From Listeria costaricensis (GTDB lineage Bacteria; Bacillota; Bacilli; Lactobacillales; Listeriaceae): a stretch of 64,000 nucleotides of DNA. Made by a program: the position numbers and the translations under genes. The notes beneath the pieces are model-generated. The model did not search any database and was not told the DNA's origin. It saw only the letters and a list, made by a program, of their open reading frames with translations. Below are positions 30,431-39,805 of the stretch, piece by piece (position 1 is the stretch's first letter; each line of letters begins with the position of its first letter). The stretch lies in NCBI RefSeq assembly GCF_900183385.1, contig NZ_FXUT01000010.1, forward strand, positions 175,512-239,511, read 5' to 3'.

Positions 30431-30904
30431 ATGTATTATCTCTTTGTCCAACTTGACGGAATTGAATCGTGGTTGGAAGTATCGGATGATGGCTATGCTG
30501 AACGGCAAGTCGATAAGAAGCCGGGTGGACGGATTCTCATTTCCAGTATCTGTGACACTCTCGCTGAAGGAAATATCCGTGTAGAGGTGGATGAATGGAC
30601 AACTCATATCTCGAAAAAAGAGTTCGAGCAGGTTTGGGCCGATGCCAAAAAGCCCTATCAGCCAATCTGGGAAAAAGCGGAACAGCTTTTCCATATCGGT
30701 CAAAAGCTGTCGGTCAGCGTCCTTGCTTTCTACCCACAAGGTATTTGATTTCAAATTAACGGAACGGCGTTTTTTGGTCAATTAAAGGAAACGGCTAATT
30801 TTCATGCCCAAAATCCGCATGCCTGCCGTTTTCTCCAAGTACAGCTCATGGTAAGCGGCTTCGATTCGCTCAATCAATGGCTGATTTTAACGGACTCGGT
30901 TTAA
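30431..30904 (+). pseudogene. S1-like protein gene with an in-frame stop
   Basis: An ATG at 30431 (GGAG upstream) encodes 105 residues ending ...GQKLSVSVLAFYPQGI and TGA at 30746-30748. The same frame stays open for a further 51 codons (FQINGTAFFGQLKETANF to ...WLILTDSV) to TAA at 30902-30904. The join FYPQGI-x-FQINGTAFFGQL is what an S1-type RNA-binding fold would show, so the TGA looks like a nonsense change (for example from CGA) or an error. The complete product would be about 157 residues. Function unknown. A - strand 36-codon frame in the same DNA looks less convincing. Confidence 0.55.
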
Positions 30905-30911
30905 CCGCCAC

Positions 30912-30958
30912 AAAAAATCCCGCGCAGCCTTTTTAATGATGGCTTACCGCGGGATTTT
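30912..30958. terminator. Bidirectional terminator between the S1-like gene and queT
   Basis: AAATCCCGCG/CGCGGGATTTT stem with an inner AGCC/GGCT; A- and T-runs at both ends suit convergent genes. Confidence 0.8.
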
Positions 30959-30960
30959 GA

Positions 30961-31452
30961 TTATTTTTCGATCAATTTATTAAAATGTACTTTCTGATCG
31001 ATCCAGTACATTAGTGGAATGCCGATTCCCATGATGACCAGCTCGCCAATCGCACAAGTCAGCCACGTATAGAAGAACGGCAACTCAAAAACAAGAACCA
31101 GCTCGAAAGCAATGATTGCCATCGTGACTGTGAAAACGATCGTATTCAGCACCATGCGCCAAATCGTACTTTTCACAAATTTTGACAAGCCGATCGTGAT
31201 GAGTAGTGAAAGAATCGACTGCCCCACACCGAAGACCAGGTCATACCAGCCCAGTGAGGAGAAAAACAGATTTGTGACAAAAACGCCGACGATGATTCCC
31301 CAGAAGTATTTTTTGTTAAAAACGATCAGATGGTTGAAGATTTCCGGTAGCCTGAATTGGATGGCCCCGAAAGCAATCGGTGCTACAAGGAGCCCCATTG
31401 CCACATAAAGTGCGGCCACAATCGCGTTTGCTGTGATAGTTTTGATTTTCAT
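30961..31452 (-). CDS. queT: Queuosine precursor transporter QueT
   Basis: 163-residue membrane protein, substrate-binding S component of an ECF transporter for queuosine precursors such as preQ1. About six hydrophobic helices; IQFRLPEIFNHLIVF near residue 35 is characteristic of QueT. It relies on the shared ECF energy module encoded elsewhere. The preQ1 riboswitch directly upstream supports the substrate. Confidence 0.9.
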   Translation of the reverse strand: MKIKTITANAIVAALYVAMGLLVAPIAFGAIQFRLPEIFNHLIVFNKKYFWGIIVGVFVTNLFFSSLGWYDLVFGVGQSILSLLITIGLSKFVKSTIWRMVLNTIVFTVTMAIIAFELVLVFELPFFYTWLTCAIGELVIMGIGIPLMYWIDQKVHFNKLIEK

Positions 31453-31462
31453 TTACATTCTC

Positions 31463-31500
31463 TCCCTAGTTTTTTTACGTAGGATGGTTTCGAACTACGT
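31463..31500 (-). promoter_or_regulatory. PreQ1 class I riboswitch
   Basis: On the - strand the leader reads ACGTAG, a loop with ACCATC, CTACGT, then A7CTAGGGAG. The short P1 hairpin plus A-rich tail ending in the ribosome site is the preQ1-I pseudoknot layout. The GGGAG is also the queT ribosome site, so control is probably translational: preQ1 would fold the pseudoknot and hide it. A TATAAT box lies at 31520-31525. Confidence 0.85.
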
Positions 31501-31552
31501 GTTTTTTCAAACATTTACCATTATAGCGCATCTGAATGTGAAAAGATAGAGG

Positions 31553-32590
31553 CTAATCAAGAAGATGGGCGCCATTGAGCTGCTTTTTAATCCTTTCAAA
31601 ACGTGCTTTGGGCAGGTCATCATTTGAAATATTGACCATCAATAACAGGTTTTCAGGAAAAAAGTTCTCCTTTTTCAGCCTAGCCAGTACCTCTACGCAT
31701 TGATCCAACAAGTCATTTCTAAATTTTTTCAAGCCCTGTTCATTGAGCAGCATGCCATGATAATCCTGTAGCATGCGGTCTAATGCAGAAAACAAATCAG
31801 TATCAGGGCACCCCTCAAATTGCCATTCGGTTGACAGATATTGATAGACAGCGCGATTTTCAGGATCCTCCGCCCTCGCTGCTTCCAAATAGGCCGCTGT
31901 ATTCCCAGCACTTGAAATCATACTGCATCTATCATCCATATACAAACCAAACGCCGTTAATTCTTCTGTACCTGCCTGCTCGGAGTGGGCTGCATACGCC
32001 TGCTTCACTTCTTTATATAAGGCGGACTGAAAGCGCTCATTGTCGAAGGGGATTTTCATTGGTTTGTTTACTAATCCCGTAAAAAATTCCTCAAAACTCT
32101 CTGCCAGTACATAATCTACGGGTTGCCATTCTTGACTTCTCCATTCTCTTGTATGAAAAACCACTTGCGGTTTATTATTCTTCCCTTTATTAACATAATT
32201 CAATGAAAAGTAATCCATGCCAATACTTGTAAATGTGATACCGATAACGACTCCTTGAGTAAAAATACTTCTAACCCACTCATTTTTTTCACTCTCATAA
32301 AATTCCATGATGGAAAAAGGACGATCATTTCCAATACTTAATAAACCCTCGCATTGGACGGTTTTTTGTATATGCCCAGTTCGGTCTTTGCATTGGAAGA
32401 ACCTTTTTTTCAAAAGCCCGCCATTCTGAATACGCATGATTTCAATATAAGCTTTCGGCAACGTCCAGCCAACTGTCGCTTCGATACATTGAATAAGTTC
32501 ATTACTTGGAGGTTTTGACATAAAATCTTTGCGACTTTCTTCTGTATTCTTCCAAAACTTTTTAATGTCATTTTCAGTTAGCTGCATCAT
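31553..32590 (-). CDS. SMI1/KNR4 (SUKH) domain protein, possible orphan immunity
   Basis: 345 residues. The N-terminal half fits the SUKH superfamily: an early helix, VGWTLPKAYIEIMRIQNGG, then GLLSIG and IGITFTSIGMDYFSLNY, and a VAESFEEF-like end. The C-terminal half (about 190-345) contains a second small domain with AFGLYMDDRCSMISS resembling DUF4303. SUKH proteins are frequent immunity factors for nuclease toxins. No toxin is adjacent here, so it may be an orphan protecting against toxins of neighbours. ATG at 32590. Confidence 0.7.
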   Translation of the reverse strand: MMQLTENDIKKFWKNTEESRKDFMSKPPSNELIQCIEATVGWTLPKAYIEIMRIQNGGLLKKRFFQCKDRTGHIQKTVQCEGLLSIGNDRPFSIMEFYESEKNEWVRSIFTQGVVIGITFTSIGMDYFSLNYVNKGKNNKPQVVFHTREWRSQEWQPVDYVLAESFEEFFTGLVNKPMKIPFDNERFQSALYKEVKQAYAAHSEQAGTEELTAFGLYMDDRCSMISSAGNTAAYLEAARAEDPENRAVYQYLSTEWQFEGCPDTDLFSALDRMLQDYHGMLLNEQGLKKFRNDLLDQCVEVLARLKKENFFPENLLLMVNISNDDLPKARFERIKKQLNGAHLLD

Positions 32591-32954
32591 AAAAATTTCT
32601 TCCTTTCCACTTTCATAACTTGTCTATCTTCATTATAACATTAAATTTTCCCTCTCATTTTGCAAGAATTTTGTATTCAATTCAAAAAAATACAACTTGA
32701 TTCCTCAATGATTTGATCGCCTCCAAAAACAGCTCATTCTCGATGCTGAGCCTACTTTAAAATAAATTGCTATGAAAGAAACCATAGTACTCTCTTCTGT
32801 TCCTCTGATATAATTTGTGCTTCTATAGGTGTACTGTGAAATTGACTCTAGATCAAGTGAGATTTCTCCTTCCATAAACATGAAAGAAAACTACTGGAAA
32901 GATTATTAAATTACATTTCTTGAAAACTTTTTTGAAAAAATTAAGCTTTTCCTC
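32591..32954. other. Intergenic region without a gene
   Basis: AT-rich spacer between divergent genes. An extended -10-like TGATATAAT occurs near 32808 but without a good -35. I see no reading frame of substance. Confidence 0.4.
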
Positions 32955-32982
32955 TTGCATTTTCTGAAAATCCGACTATAAT
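32955..32982 (+). promoter_or_regulatory. Putative SigA promoter of the Rrf2-YhgE operon
   Basis: TTGCAT, 16 bases, TATAAT. It would give a 5' leader of about 135 bases that carries repeated GGATA/TATCC elements. Confidence 0.5.
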
Positions 32983-33086
32983 CAATGTAGACTTTAAATA
33001 TCCATAATAGATAATCAATATCCAAATTAACCAAGATCGCGACGCCGACTATTCAAAAAACGGATAATTGTGCTATGCTAATTATT

Positions 33087-33102
33087 GGATATTTAACTAT
33101 CC
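33087..33102. promoter_or_regulatory. Putative Rrf2-family operator
   Basis: GGATA-TTTAAC-TATCC, a 5-bp inverted repeat, with related elements (GATAATCAATATCC) near 33014. Its place just before the regulator gene fits autoregulation, but no binding site for this regulator is known to me. Confidence 0.4.
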
Positions 33103-33125
33103 GCAAATCAATCGAGGTGATCATT

Positions 33126-33608
33126 TTGAAATTAACGAAAGGACTAGAACAGGCCGCTTGCATCGTTGCTTTACTTTCAACACAGGATTCACAGGCACCG
33201 CTCGCATCCGATGCCATCAGCAGCCGTCTTTCCGTTTCACCTTCTTACTTGAAAAAAATCATGCGTAAACTGGTGGTCCACAACATTATTCGTTCGGTCC
33301 CCGGTAATAACGGCGGTTTCTTTCTAGCAAGGAGTCCTAAAAAAATCAGTCTGCTCGAGATTGTGGAAGCTGTTGAAGGAACTGATTCGTCATTCCCAAA
33401 CAGCGGTCTGATTAAATCCGTTTTCGGCGGCATTCGTGAAGATGCGGCTAAACGAGGCGAACAAAATTTAGTCGACGTTTTCCAACAAGCAGATCAAGTA
33501 TGGGGTGAATATCTCGCCCAAATCAGCATTGCCGATCTTTTGACACAGACGCTTGAGGAGCACGAATTGCCTGCCACGAACTGGAATTTATTTAATCAGG
33601 AAAGTTAA
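33126..33608 (+). CDS. Rrf2-family transcriptional regulator
   Basis: 160 residues from the TTG at 33126, which has GAGGTGA at a good distance; longer 5' starts lack one. Winged helix: ASDAISSRLSVSPSYLKKIMRKL is the recognition part and VPGNNGGFFLAR the wing. The three-Cys cluster of Fe-S Rrf2 sensors (IscR, NsrR) is absent, so this is a cofactor-free member like YwnA. It heads an operon with the YhgE-type membrane protein, 24 bases downstream, and probably represses it. Confidence 0.88.
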   Translation: MKLTKGLEQAACIVALLSTQDSQAPLASDAISSRLSVSPSYLKKIMRKLVVHNIIRSVPGNNGGFFLARSPKKISLLEIVEAVEGTDSSFPNSGLIKSVFGGIREDAAKRGEQNLVDVFQQADQVWGEYLAQISIADLLTQTLEEHELPATNWNLFNQES

Positions 33609-33632
33609 ATTCTATCGTGTGGTGAGGAAAGT

Positions 33633-36365
33633 ATGAATATGTTAAAAAATGAGTGGAAAAGACTTTTATCCAACAAGATCCTACTCATCTCCACAACTGT
33701 TATTTTGTTTATTCCGATTCTCTATGGTGCCTTTTTCCTGAAATCAGTCTGGGATCCTTATAACAGCACGGGAAATCTACCTGTAGCTGTTGTCAACGAG
33801 GACAAACAAGTCGATTATCAAGGGAAAACACTGGATGTCGGGAATGAACTTGTCGATAACTTGAAGAAAAATAAAGATCTCGGCTGGCATTTTACAACTC
33901 AGCATGATGCCGAAAAAGGTCTTCAAGACGGAAAATATTATATGATCGTCACAATTCCGCAAGATTTTTCTGCCAATGCAGCAACCGTTTTAGACAACAA
34001 TCCGAAGAAAATGCAACTTGACTATAAAATCAATCCTTCGCAAAACTATATTGCCGAAGTGGTCACCAAACAAGGTGCCAGTCAGCTCAAAACGGAAGTC
34101 GCAACAAGTGTTACGAAAGAATATGCCAAAACCATTTTTGCCAAAATACAAGAAGTGGCTAGCGGCATGAACCAAGCGGCTGACGGAGCCCATCAATTAA
34201 ATGATGGTTCGGTTAAACTGGCGGATGGCAACCAGACGATCACAGAAAATCTAAGCAAGCTGGCATCAAGCAGTCTCACTTTCAAGAGCGGTGCAAGTGA
34301 AATGAGCATGAAAGTCGGCGAAGCAGCAGATGGTGTCACAAAACTGGCGGACGGTGCGAATCAGCTGAATGCAGGTGTCAGTCAGGCGGCAGATGGCGCA
34401 AACCAACTGGCAACTGGTGCTGACACTCTGTCACTCGGTCTGACGAAATATACAGATGGTGTGCGTGCGCTTAGTCCAGTCTCTACACTGGCAGATGGTT
34501 CTCATACATTAACAGCTAAAATTGGCACACTGGCTTCTAGCGTTACGCAGCTACAAGACGGCGCGGGCAAAGTAGCTGGTGGTCAGGAAGAAATCACGCA
34601 GCATCTTAAAGAACTTTCGTCAGGTGTAGATCAGGCGGCGCAAGGTGTGCAAGACGCCATCAATCAAGCCGATTCTCCAGAAGCCAAAGCCCAGTTAGAA
34701 AAACTTCAAACGGGCGTTACTACTTTCCAAAAATCGATTCAAGATTTAAATAACGCGGTCAATGCGGGCAATCAAAATCAGCTGAGTGCAGCACTCGGCA
34801 ATGTTCAAACGGGGCTCGCGGCTCTTGAAGAAAGCAATAACCAAAATTATGAAGCAGCCATCGATCAGGGGGTGGACGCGGCCATTCAGCAAGCGATCGC
34901 CACTAACAAAATCGATGCAAACAATCCTGAACTTGCAGCCATTGTCGCAGCAGCTAAACAAGGCGCAACAACTGGTGCTGGTCAAGTGAACAGCAAACAA
35001 AACGAATCCTTAAAACAACTGAAAGCGGGCATTGATCAGCTCATTCAAAAGACGGATCAAGTTGGCAGTGCGATCGGCCAATTTTCAACTGGAGCAAGTG
35101 AAATTGCTGGCGGAACAACGCAGCTCATTACCCAAACTCAGGGAAGCGTTCAAAAACTTAAAACCTTGAACGGCGGTCTGACTACGATCCAAAACGGCCT
35201 AAACGGCTCGAACGGTCTGATCCATGGAAGCGAACAACTCGCATCTGGCAGCGCCTCTGTTGAAAGCAACTTGTCTAAGCTAAACAGTGATGGTGTATCG
35301 AAACTTCAAGACGGCAGTCAAGAAATTTCAACCAATTTGGCAAAAGTGGCTGGCGGTGTTCAAATGCTCAACCAGAATTCTGGACAGCTCATCTCTGGCA
35401 GTCAGCAGCTGGCAGGCGGCCTGAATCAGATGACGGCACAACTTCCAGCCATGCAAGACGGAACGAGTCAACTGGCAGCAGGTCTTGGCACCTTGCAAAA
35501 CGGCATGCCGCTTCTTCAAAATGGAGCAGGAAAGTTAGCCGACGGTGCGGGACAAATTAGCGACGGTTCTGGCAAGCTGGCAGATGGTTCCAAAACGCTT
35601 GGAGATGGCATTTCAGCCGTGCAAGACGGCACTCATGAGCTATCTGGAAAATTAAGCGACGGTGCAAAGCAAATAAGTGACACGAAAGCAACCAATAAGA
35701 CCTACAACATGTTTGCCGCGCCAACAAAACTCAGCGAAGAAAAATTAAGCGAAGTCCCTAACTATGGCCACGGATTGGCACCTTATGTCCTGTCTCTCGG
35801 TCTATATGTCGGCGCCCTCGTCTTTAACTTTATCTTCCCGATTCGCCGTCCTTCTATGACACCGACATCCGGCTTGTCCTGGTGGTTCAGCAAATTTTCA
35901 ATCGGCTTTGTGGCAGCAGTTCTACAAGCGGTCATCTTGGATCTGATCATGCTGGCCCTTGGTCTAAGCGTCAACCATTTAGGTGAGTTCTTTATGATCT
36001 CCATTCTGACATCGCTCACCTACATGTTTATCGTGATGTTCCTAGCCATGAGTTTCGGCAATCCGGGACGCTTTATTGCCATGGTACTTCTCGTCTTACA
36101 ATTAGGCGGTGCTGGCGGAACCTTCCCAATGCCGCTTACTAACAGCTTCTTTAATGCGATTCACCCATTCCTGCCAATGTCTTACTCAGTGTATGGTTTC
36201 AGACAAGCCATCTCATCCGGACTTGGCAATACGGTTTATCTGCATAGCGCCTTGATTCTAGCAGGCCTAGTGATTGCCTTTAACGCGCTTTTGATTGGCA
36301 CCATGTATCTGCGCCGCAAGAAACGTTTTAAAGTTGACAATCAGTCACTGATCGAAGAAGTTTAA
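33633..36365 (+). CDS. YhgE/Pip-family membrane protein
   Basis: 910 residues. One N-terminal membrane helix (about 14-36), a long extracellular region dominated by heptad-like repeats of the form LADGxxQLxxG (about 180-680), then five C-terminal helices of the ABC-2 permease type (about 715-895). This is the YhgE/Pip architecture, which includes a lactococcal phage receptor and is distantly related to EsaA of type VII secretion. The actual role is not settled for most members. Regulated with the Rrf2 gene upstream; some members are thought to act in export or in tolerance of toxic compounds. Confidence 0.88.
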   Translation: MNMLKNEWKRLLSNKILLISTTVILFIPILYGAFFLKSVWDPYNSTGNLPVAVVNEDKQVDYQGKTLDVGNELVDNLKKNKDLGWHFTTQHDAEKGLQDGKYYMIVTIPQDFSANAATVLDNNPKKMQLDYKINPSQNYIAEVVTKQGASQLKTEVATSVTKEYAKTIFAKIQEVASGMNQAADGAHQLNDGSVKLADGNQTITENLSKLASSSLTFKSGASEMSMKVGEAADGVTKLADGANQLNAGVSQAADGANQLATGADTLSLGLTKYTDGVRALSPVSTLADGSHTLTAKIGTLASSVTQLQDGAGKVAGGQEEITQHLKELSSGVDQAAQGVQDAINQADSPEAKAQLEKLQTGVTTFQKSIQDLNNAVNAGNQNQLSAALGNVQTGLAALEESNNQNYEAAIDQGVDAAIQQAIATNKIDANNPELAAIVAAAKQGATTGAGQVNSKQNESLKQLKAGIDQLIQKTDQVGSAIGQFSTGASEIAGGTTQLITQTQGSVQKLKTLNGGLTTIQNGLNGSNGLIHGSEQLASGSASVESNLSKLNSDGVSKLQDGSQEISTNLAKVAGGVQMLNQNSGQLISGSQQLAGGLNQMTAQLPAMQDGTSQLAAGLGTLQNGMPLLQNGAGKLADGAGQISDGSGKLADGSKTLGDGISAVQDGTHELSGKLSDGAKQISDTKATNKTYNMFAAPTKLSEEKLSEVPNYGHGLAPYVLSLGLYVGALVFNFIFPIRRPSMTPTSGLSWWFSKFSIGFVAAVLQAVILDLIMLALGLSVNHLGEFFMISILTSLTYMFIVMFLAMSFGNPGRFIAMVLLVLQLGGAGGTFPMPLTNSFFNAIHPFLPMSYSVYGFRQAISSGLGNTVYLHSALILAGLVIAFNALLIGTMYLRRKKRFKVDNQSLIEEV

Positions 36366-36431
36366 TGCATAAGGATGGCAGGCGAACTTTACCAGTCCTG
36401 ATGTTAGTAGTCCTGCTTTTCAATTCCAAAT

Positions 36432-36454
36432 AAAAAAGGAAGCATTTCTGCCTC
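36432..36454 (-). terminator. Terminator of gadB
   Basis: GGAGGCA-GAAA-TGCTTCC with T6 on the - strand, about 50 bases after the gadB stop. Confidence 0.65.
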
Positions 36455-36461
36455 CTTCTCA

Positions 36462-36506
36462 AACTGCGGTAAAGCCCTCTTATGAGTCGCTTTGCTGCAG
36501 TTTTTT
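36462..36506 (+). terminator. Terminator of the YhgE operon
   Basis: AACTGC..TAAAGC pairs with GCTTTG..GCAGTT followed by T6 on the + strand; it reaches the end of the convergent gadB. Confidence 0.65.
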
Positions 36507-37908
36507 AATGCGTAAAACCATAAGGCTTCTTCTCGCTGTCATCATGATAAAGCAAGTGCGCCTGATCCAATTCCACCAGCGCTTCATTAAAATCAGCCAC
36601 CAGCTCTTCCGCCACATTCCAGCCCAAATCAGCCCGGCAAACAATCCGCTGAATCAAAATATCTGACAGGTCCTCTGGCAGTGGATATGCCGGAATCTGC
36701 CAGCCTTTCATCAACAGCCGATCTGCTAAATCATAAAGTGTCCACTTCGTCTCGCTGTCTTCTTTCAAACGATAGCACACAATGGGCAGATTCTGACCAT
36801 CATTATAGATTTCAAAGCGCCCGGTTGCTTCAATTTTTTCAGCCAGATACTTCGCGACTTTCTGCGTATGGGTTTGAATTTCCTGATAGCCTTCAAAACC
36901 ATAACGCAAGAAATTATAGTACTGCCCAATGATATGGCTGGCACTGCGGGAAAAATTAATCGCCATTGTCGGCATTTCTCCGCCCAGATAGCTCACACGA
37001 AAGACGAGTTCCTCTGGCAAGTAGGCCTTGTCCCGCCATAAAATCCAACCAACACCTGGATAGACAAGTCCATATTTATGACCGGATGTATTGATGGAAA
37101 CCACATTTTTCAACCGGAAATCCCACTCGAGGTCTGGTTCGACAAATGGGGTGAACATGGCGCCGCTCGCACCGTCTACATGAATGACCAGCTCGTGTTC
37201 ATGTTCGGCATTATAGGCGCTCACTTTACGATCTAATTCCTCGATGTCATCATATTTGCCCGTATAGGTAATGCCAAGAATGCCCACTACCCCAATCGTG
37301 TAATCATCGACATAATCAAAGACCCGGTCCGTGTCTAAACTGAGATGCTCTTCGTCCATTGGTATAACCCGCATTTCCACATCAAAATAGACGCAGAATT
37401 TCTCCCAGCAAACCTGATAGCCCGACGAAATGACCAGATTTGGCTGCTGCTTTGTGACATCCAGGCCACGCGCTTTGGCCAAGTTGCGCCACCGGAACTT
37501 CATGGCCATCCCGCCAAGCATGCAGGCCTCACTGGACCCAACTGTCGAGGTTCCAACAAACGGTTCGTCTTTCGGCGCGTTCCACAGATCCGCCAAAATA
37601 TTGACACAACGGTTTTCCAGTTCAGCCGTCTGCGGATATTCCGACTTGTCGATCGCATTCTTTTCCAGCGTTTCAGCCATCAGCTTTTCTGCTTCCGGTT
37701 CCATAAAAGTTTGACAAAATGTTGCCAGATTCTGACGTGCGTTCCCTTCATCCATCAGCTGATCCTTGACGAGCTGATATGCGATTCGCGGTTCAACAGG
37801 CTCATCGGCCAATTTATACCTCGGCATCTCCCGATTTTCCTCATCTGAACCAAAAATAGGCACTTGATAACTCTGATGACGCTTCTGATCCTTCTTACCA
37901 TACAACAT
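36505..37908 (-). CDS. gadB: Glutamate decarboxylase
   Basis: 467-residue PLP enzyme turning glutamate into GABA and CO2 while consuming a proton; cytosolic acid resistance. GASGAMFTPF and NTSGHKYGLVYPG are diagnostic, with the PLP lysine in the latter near residue 277. The C-terminus ends in GFTH, the usual His-containing tail. No glutamate/GABA antiporter is adjacent, as for the third gad gene of L. monocytogenes. ATG at 37908 follows AGGAGG. Confidence 0.95.
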   Translation of the reverse strand: MLYGKKDQKRHQSYQVPIFGSDEENREMPRYKLADEPVEPRIAYQLVKDQLMDEGNARQNLATFCQTFMEPEAEKLMAETLEKNAIDKSEYPQTAELENRCVNILADLWNAPKDEPFVGTSTVGSSEACMLGGMAMKFRWRNLAKARGLDVTKQQPNLVISSGYQVCWEKFCVYFDVEMRVIPMDEEHLSLDTDRVFDYVDDYTIGVVGILGITYTGKYDDIEELDRKVSAYNAEHEHELVIHVDGASGAMFTPFVEPDLEWDFRLKNVVSINTSGHKYGLVYPGVGWILWRDKAYLPEELVFRVSYLGGEMPTMAINFSRSASHIIGQYYNFLRYGFEGYQEIQTHTQKVAKYLAEKIEATGRFEIYNDGQNLPIVCYRLKEDSETKWTLYDLADRLLMKGWQIPAYPLPEDLSDILIQRIVCRADLGWNVAEELVADFNEALVELDQAHLLYHDDSEKKPYGFTH

Positions 37909-37970
37909 TTTAGGGCCTCCTTTTCTCTTCTTACTCTATCTTACCTACCCTGCGTATTTATTCTAAAACA

Positions 37971-38004
37971 AAAAAGCGCCAAACTCAAAAATGAGCTTGG
38001 CACT
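37971..38004 (-). terminator. Terminator of cshA
   Basis: AGTGCCAAGCTCA/TGAGTTTGGCGCT stem, TTTT loop and T6 on the - strand. Confidence 0.85.
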
Positions 38005-38013
38005 TTCCAATCT

Positions 38014-39513
38014 TTATTTCGATTTTTTGTAGCTTCCTTTGTTTTTACCACGGTTGTCATTGTAACGACGTTCGCGGCTGCCGGAATTACTACCTCTGCG
38101 GCCTTTTCCACTATTGTTGCGATCACGGTAACCACCACGATAGTTGCCACCTTTACCGCCGCCCTTGCCACCTTTTCCGTTACGTTGTGGAAGTGGACGT
38201 TCTTCTGTGATATGAACAGGCGTTTGATCTGGTTCTTTCGCCAGCATTTTCAGCATAGCTGCAGCAATATCTGTTGCATCATAGTTTTCCAAAAGTTCAC
38301 TGGCAACAGCTTTGTAGTCTGCCAGATTTTCTTCTGTAATAATTTCTGTAATTTTTTCAGTTGCAATACGCAATTGACCTGCAAAAGCTTCGTCCCAAGT
38401 TGGGGCTTTAAGCGGCGTCATCCGTTTTTTCGTTGTTTGCTCAACTGTGCGAAGGTAACCCATTTCACGCGGTTGTACGAATGTAATCGCCATACCTTCT
38501 TTACCAGCACGGCCTGTACGACCGATCCGGTGCACATAGCTTTCTGGGTCTTGCGGGATGTCGTAGTTATACACATGTGTCACACCAGAAATATCCAGCC
38601 CACGAGCCGCGACATCTGTTGCCACAAGTACATCTACTTTTCCTTCTTTAAATTTACGAAGTACGCTCATCCGTTTCGCCTGAGTCAAATCACCATGGAT
38701 ACCTTCTGCAACGTAGCCACGCATATCAAGCGCACGTGAAAGTTCGTCAACGCGGCGTTTCGTACGACCGAAAACGATCGCCAAATCAGGTGATTGTACA
38801 TCTAGCAAACGGCTTAGTACATCGAATTTTTCTTTTTCATGAACTTTGACGAAATACTGCTCGATTAAAAGAGCGGTCATTTCTTTTGCTTTAATGCGAA
38901 TAAGTTCAGGGTCATGCATGAAGCGTTCGCCGATACGACGGATTGGATCTGGCATTGTTGCTGAGAAAAGAAGCGTTTGGCGTTCAGCTGGTACTTCTTT
39001 CAAGATTGTTTCGATATCATCGATGAAGCCCATGTTAAGCATTTCATCTGCTTCGTCTAGTACAAGTGTTTCCACGTGATCCAATTTTAGTGTACGACGG
39101 TTGATATGGTCTAAAATACGTCCAGGCGTTCCGACAACGATTTGTGGTTTTTTCTTAAGCGAACGAATTTGACGGCTGATATCAGAACCACCGTAAACGG
39201 CAAGTACCCGTACATGTTTGTCATAGCTTAATTTATACAGCTCTTCGGAAACTTGAATTGCTAACTCACGCGTTGGTGCAATGATTAGCGCCTGTACATC
39301 TCCGCTTTTTTGATCGATTTTTTGGATCATTGGCAGACCAAAAGCGGCTGTTTTACCAGTCCCTGTTTGAGCTTGACCAATAAGATCCTTCCCTGCTAAA
39401 CCGATTGGAATCGTTTTTTCTTGAATAGGCGTTGCTTCTTCAAACCCCATTCTTTTCACTGATTTTACAATTTTTTCGTCCAGACCGAACTCTGAAAACT
39501 TTGTCAATGTCAT
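38014..39513 (-). CDS. cshA: DEAD-box RNA helicase CshA
   Basis: 499 residues. Q motif [11 protein letters not shown], motif [13 protein letters not shown] in [12 protein letters not shown] in LLFSATMP, motif [12 protein letters not shown]. The C-terminal tail from about residue 430 is rich in Gly, Arg and Lys ([16 protein letters not shown]), an RNA-binding RGG-type tail. CshA helps the degradosome and growth in the cold. A long leader with terminator-like hairpins precedes it. Confidence 0.93.
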   Translation of the reverse strand: MTLTKFSEFGLDEKIVKSVKRMGFEEATPIQEKTIPIGLAGKDLIGQAQTGTGKTAAFGLPMIQKIDQKSGDVQALIIAPTRELAIQVSEELYKLSYDKHVRVLAVYGGSDISRQIRSLKKKPQIVVGTPGRILDHINRRTLKLDHVETLVLDEADEMLNMGFIDDIETILKEVPAERQTLLFSATMPDPIRRIGERFMHDPELIRIKAKEMTALLIEQYFVKVHEKEKFDVLSRLLDVQSPDLAIVFGRTKRRVDELSRALDMRGYVAEGIHGDLTQAKRMSVLRKFKEGKVDVLVATDVAARGLDISGVTHVYNYDIPQDPESYVHRIGRTGRAGKEGMAITFVQPREMGYLRTVEQTTKKRMTPLKAPTWDEAFAGQLRIATEKITEIITEENLADYKAVASELLENYDATDIAAAMLKMLAKEPDQTPVHITEERPLPQRNGKGGKGGGKGGNYRGGYRDRNNSGKGRRGSNSGSRERRYNDNRGKNKGSYKKSK

Positions 39514-39636
39514 TTCTCCTTTACCTTGTAAGAGTTTTGGTAGGAGAGCTTTTCATATCGCTGCACTTACGGCGATTTATCTTTGTTTATCAATGCTTTT
39601 TGAAAAGGAATAAATCCATTTTCATTTTATGGCAGT

Positions 39637-39659
39637 AAAAAAGCTTGAATCTTCAAGCC
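39637..39659 (-). terminator. Terminator-like hairpin in the cshA leader
   Basis: GCTTGAA-GA-TTCAAGC followed by T6 on the - strand, about 125 bases before the cshA start and downstream of its promoter. A perfect seven-bp stem with a two-base centre; it could attenuate cshA. Confidence 0.6.
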
Positions 39660-39743
39660 AAATCTTTTAGCTATCTCACCATCTACTGCGTGGTGCAAAA
39701 ACCTGATTGTTTGAGTAAAAATTTCTACCTAAACACCCAACAC

Positions 39744-39774
39744 AAAAAAAAGCCCTCATTTACATCACTAGGCT
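39744..39774 (-). terminator. Weak second terminator-like element in the cshA leader
   Basis: AGCC...GGCT short stem followed by a run of eight or nine T on the - strand. The stem is weak, so this is only a candidate pause or attenuation site. Confidence 0.3.
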
Positions 39775-39805
39775 AACAAATAAACCTAATAAACTTCCAT
39801 CTATC

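Noticed and set aside
30782-30889. 36-codon - strand frame reading IERIEAAYHELYLEKTAGMRIL
   Set aside because: Looks protein-like at first, but the same DNA is better explained as the continuation of the + strand S1-like gene after its in-frame TGA.
37864-38739. 291-codon + strand frame opposite cshA
   Set aside because: Shadow of the cshA coding strand: rich in Phe, Cys and Thr, as expected from the complement of Gly/Arg/Lys codons.
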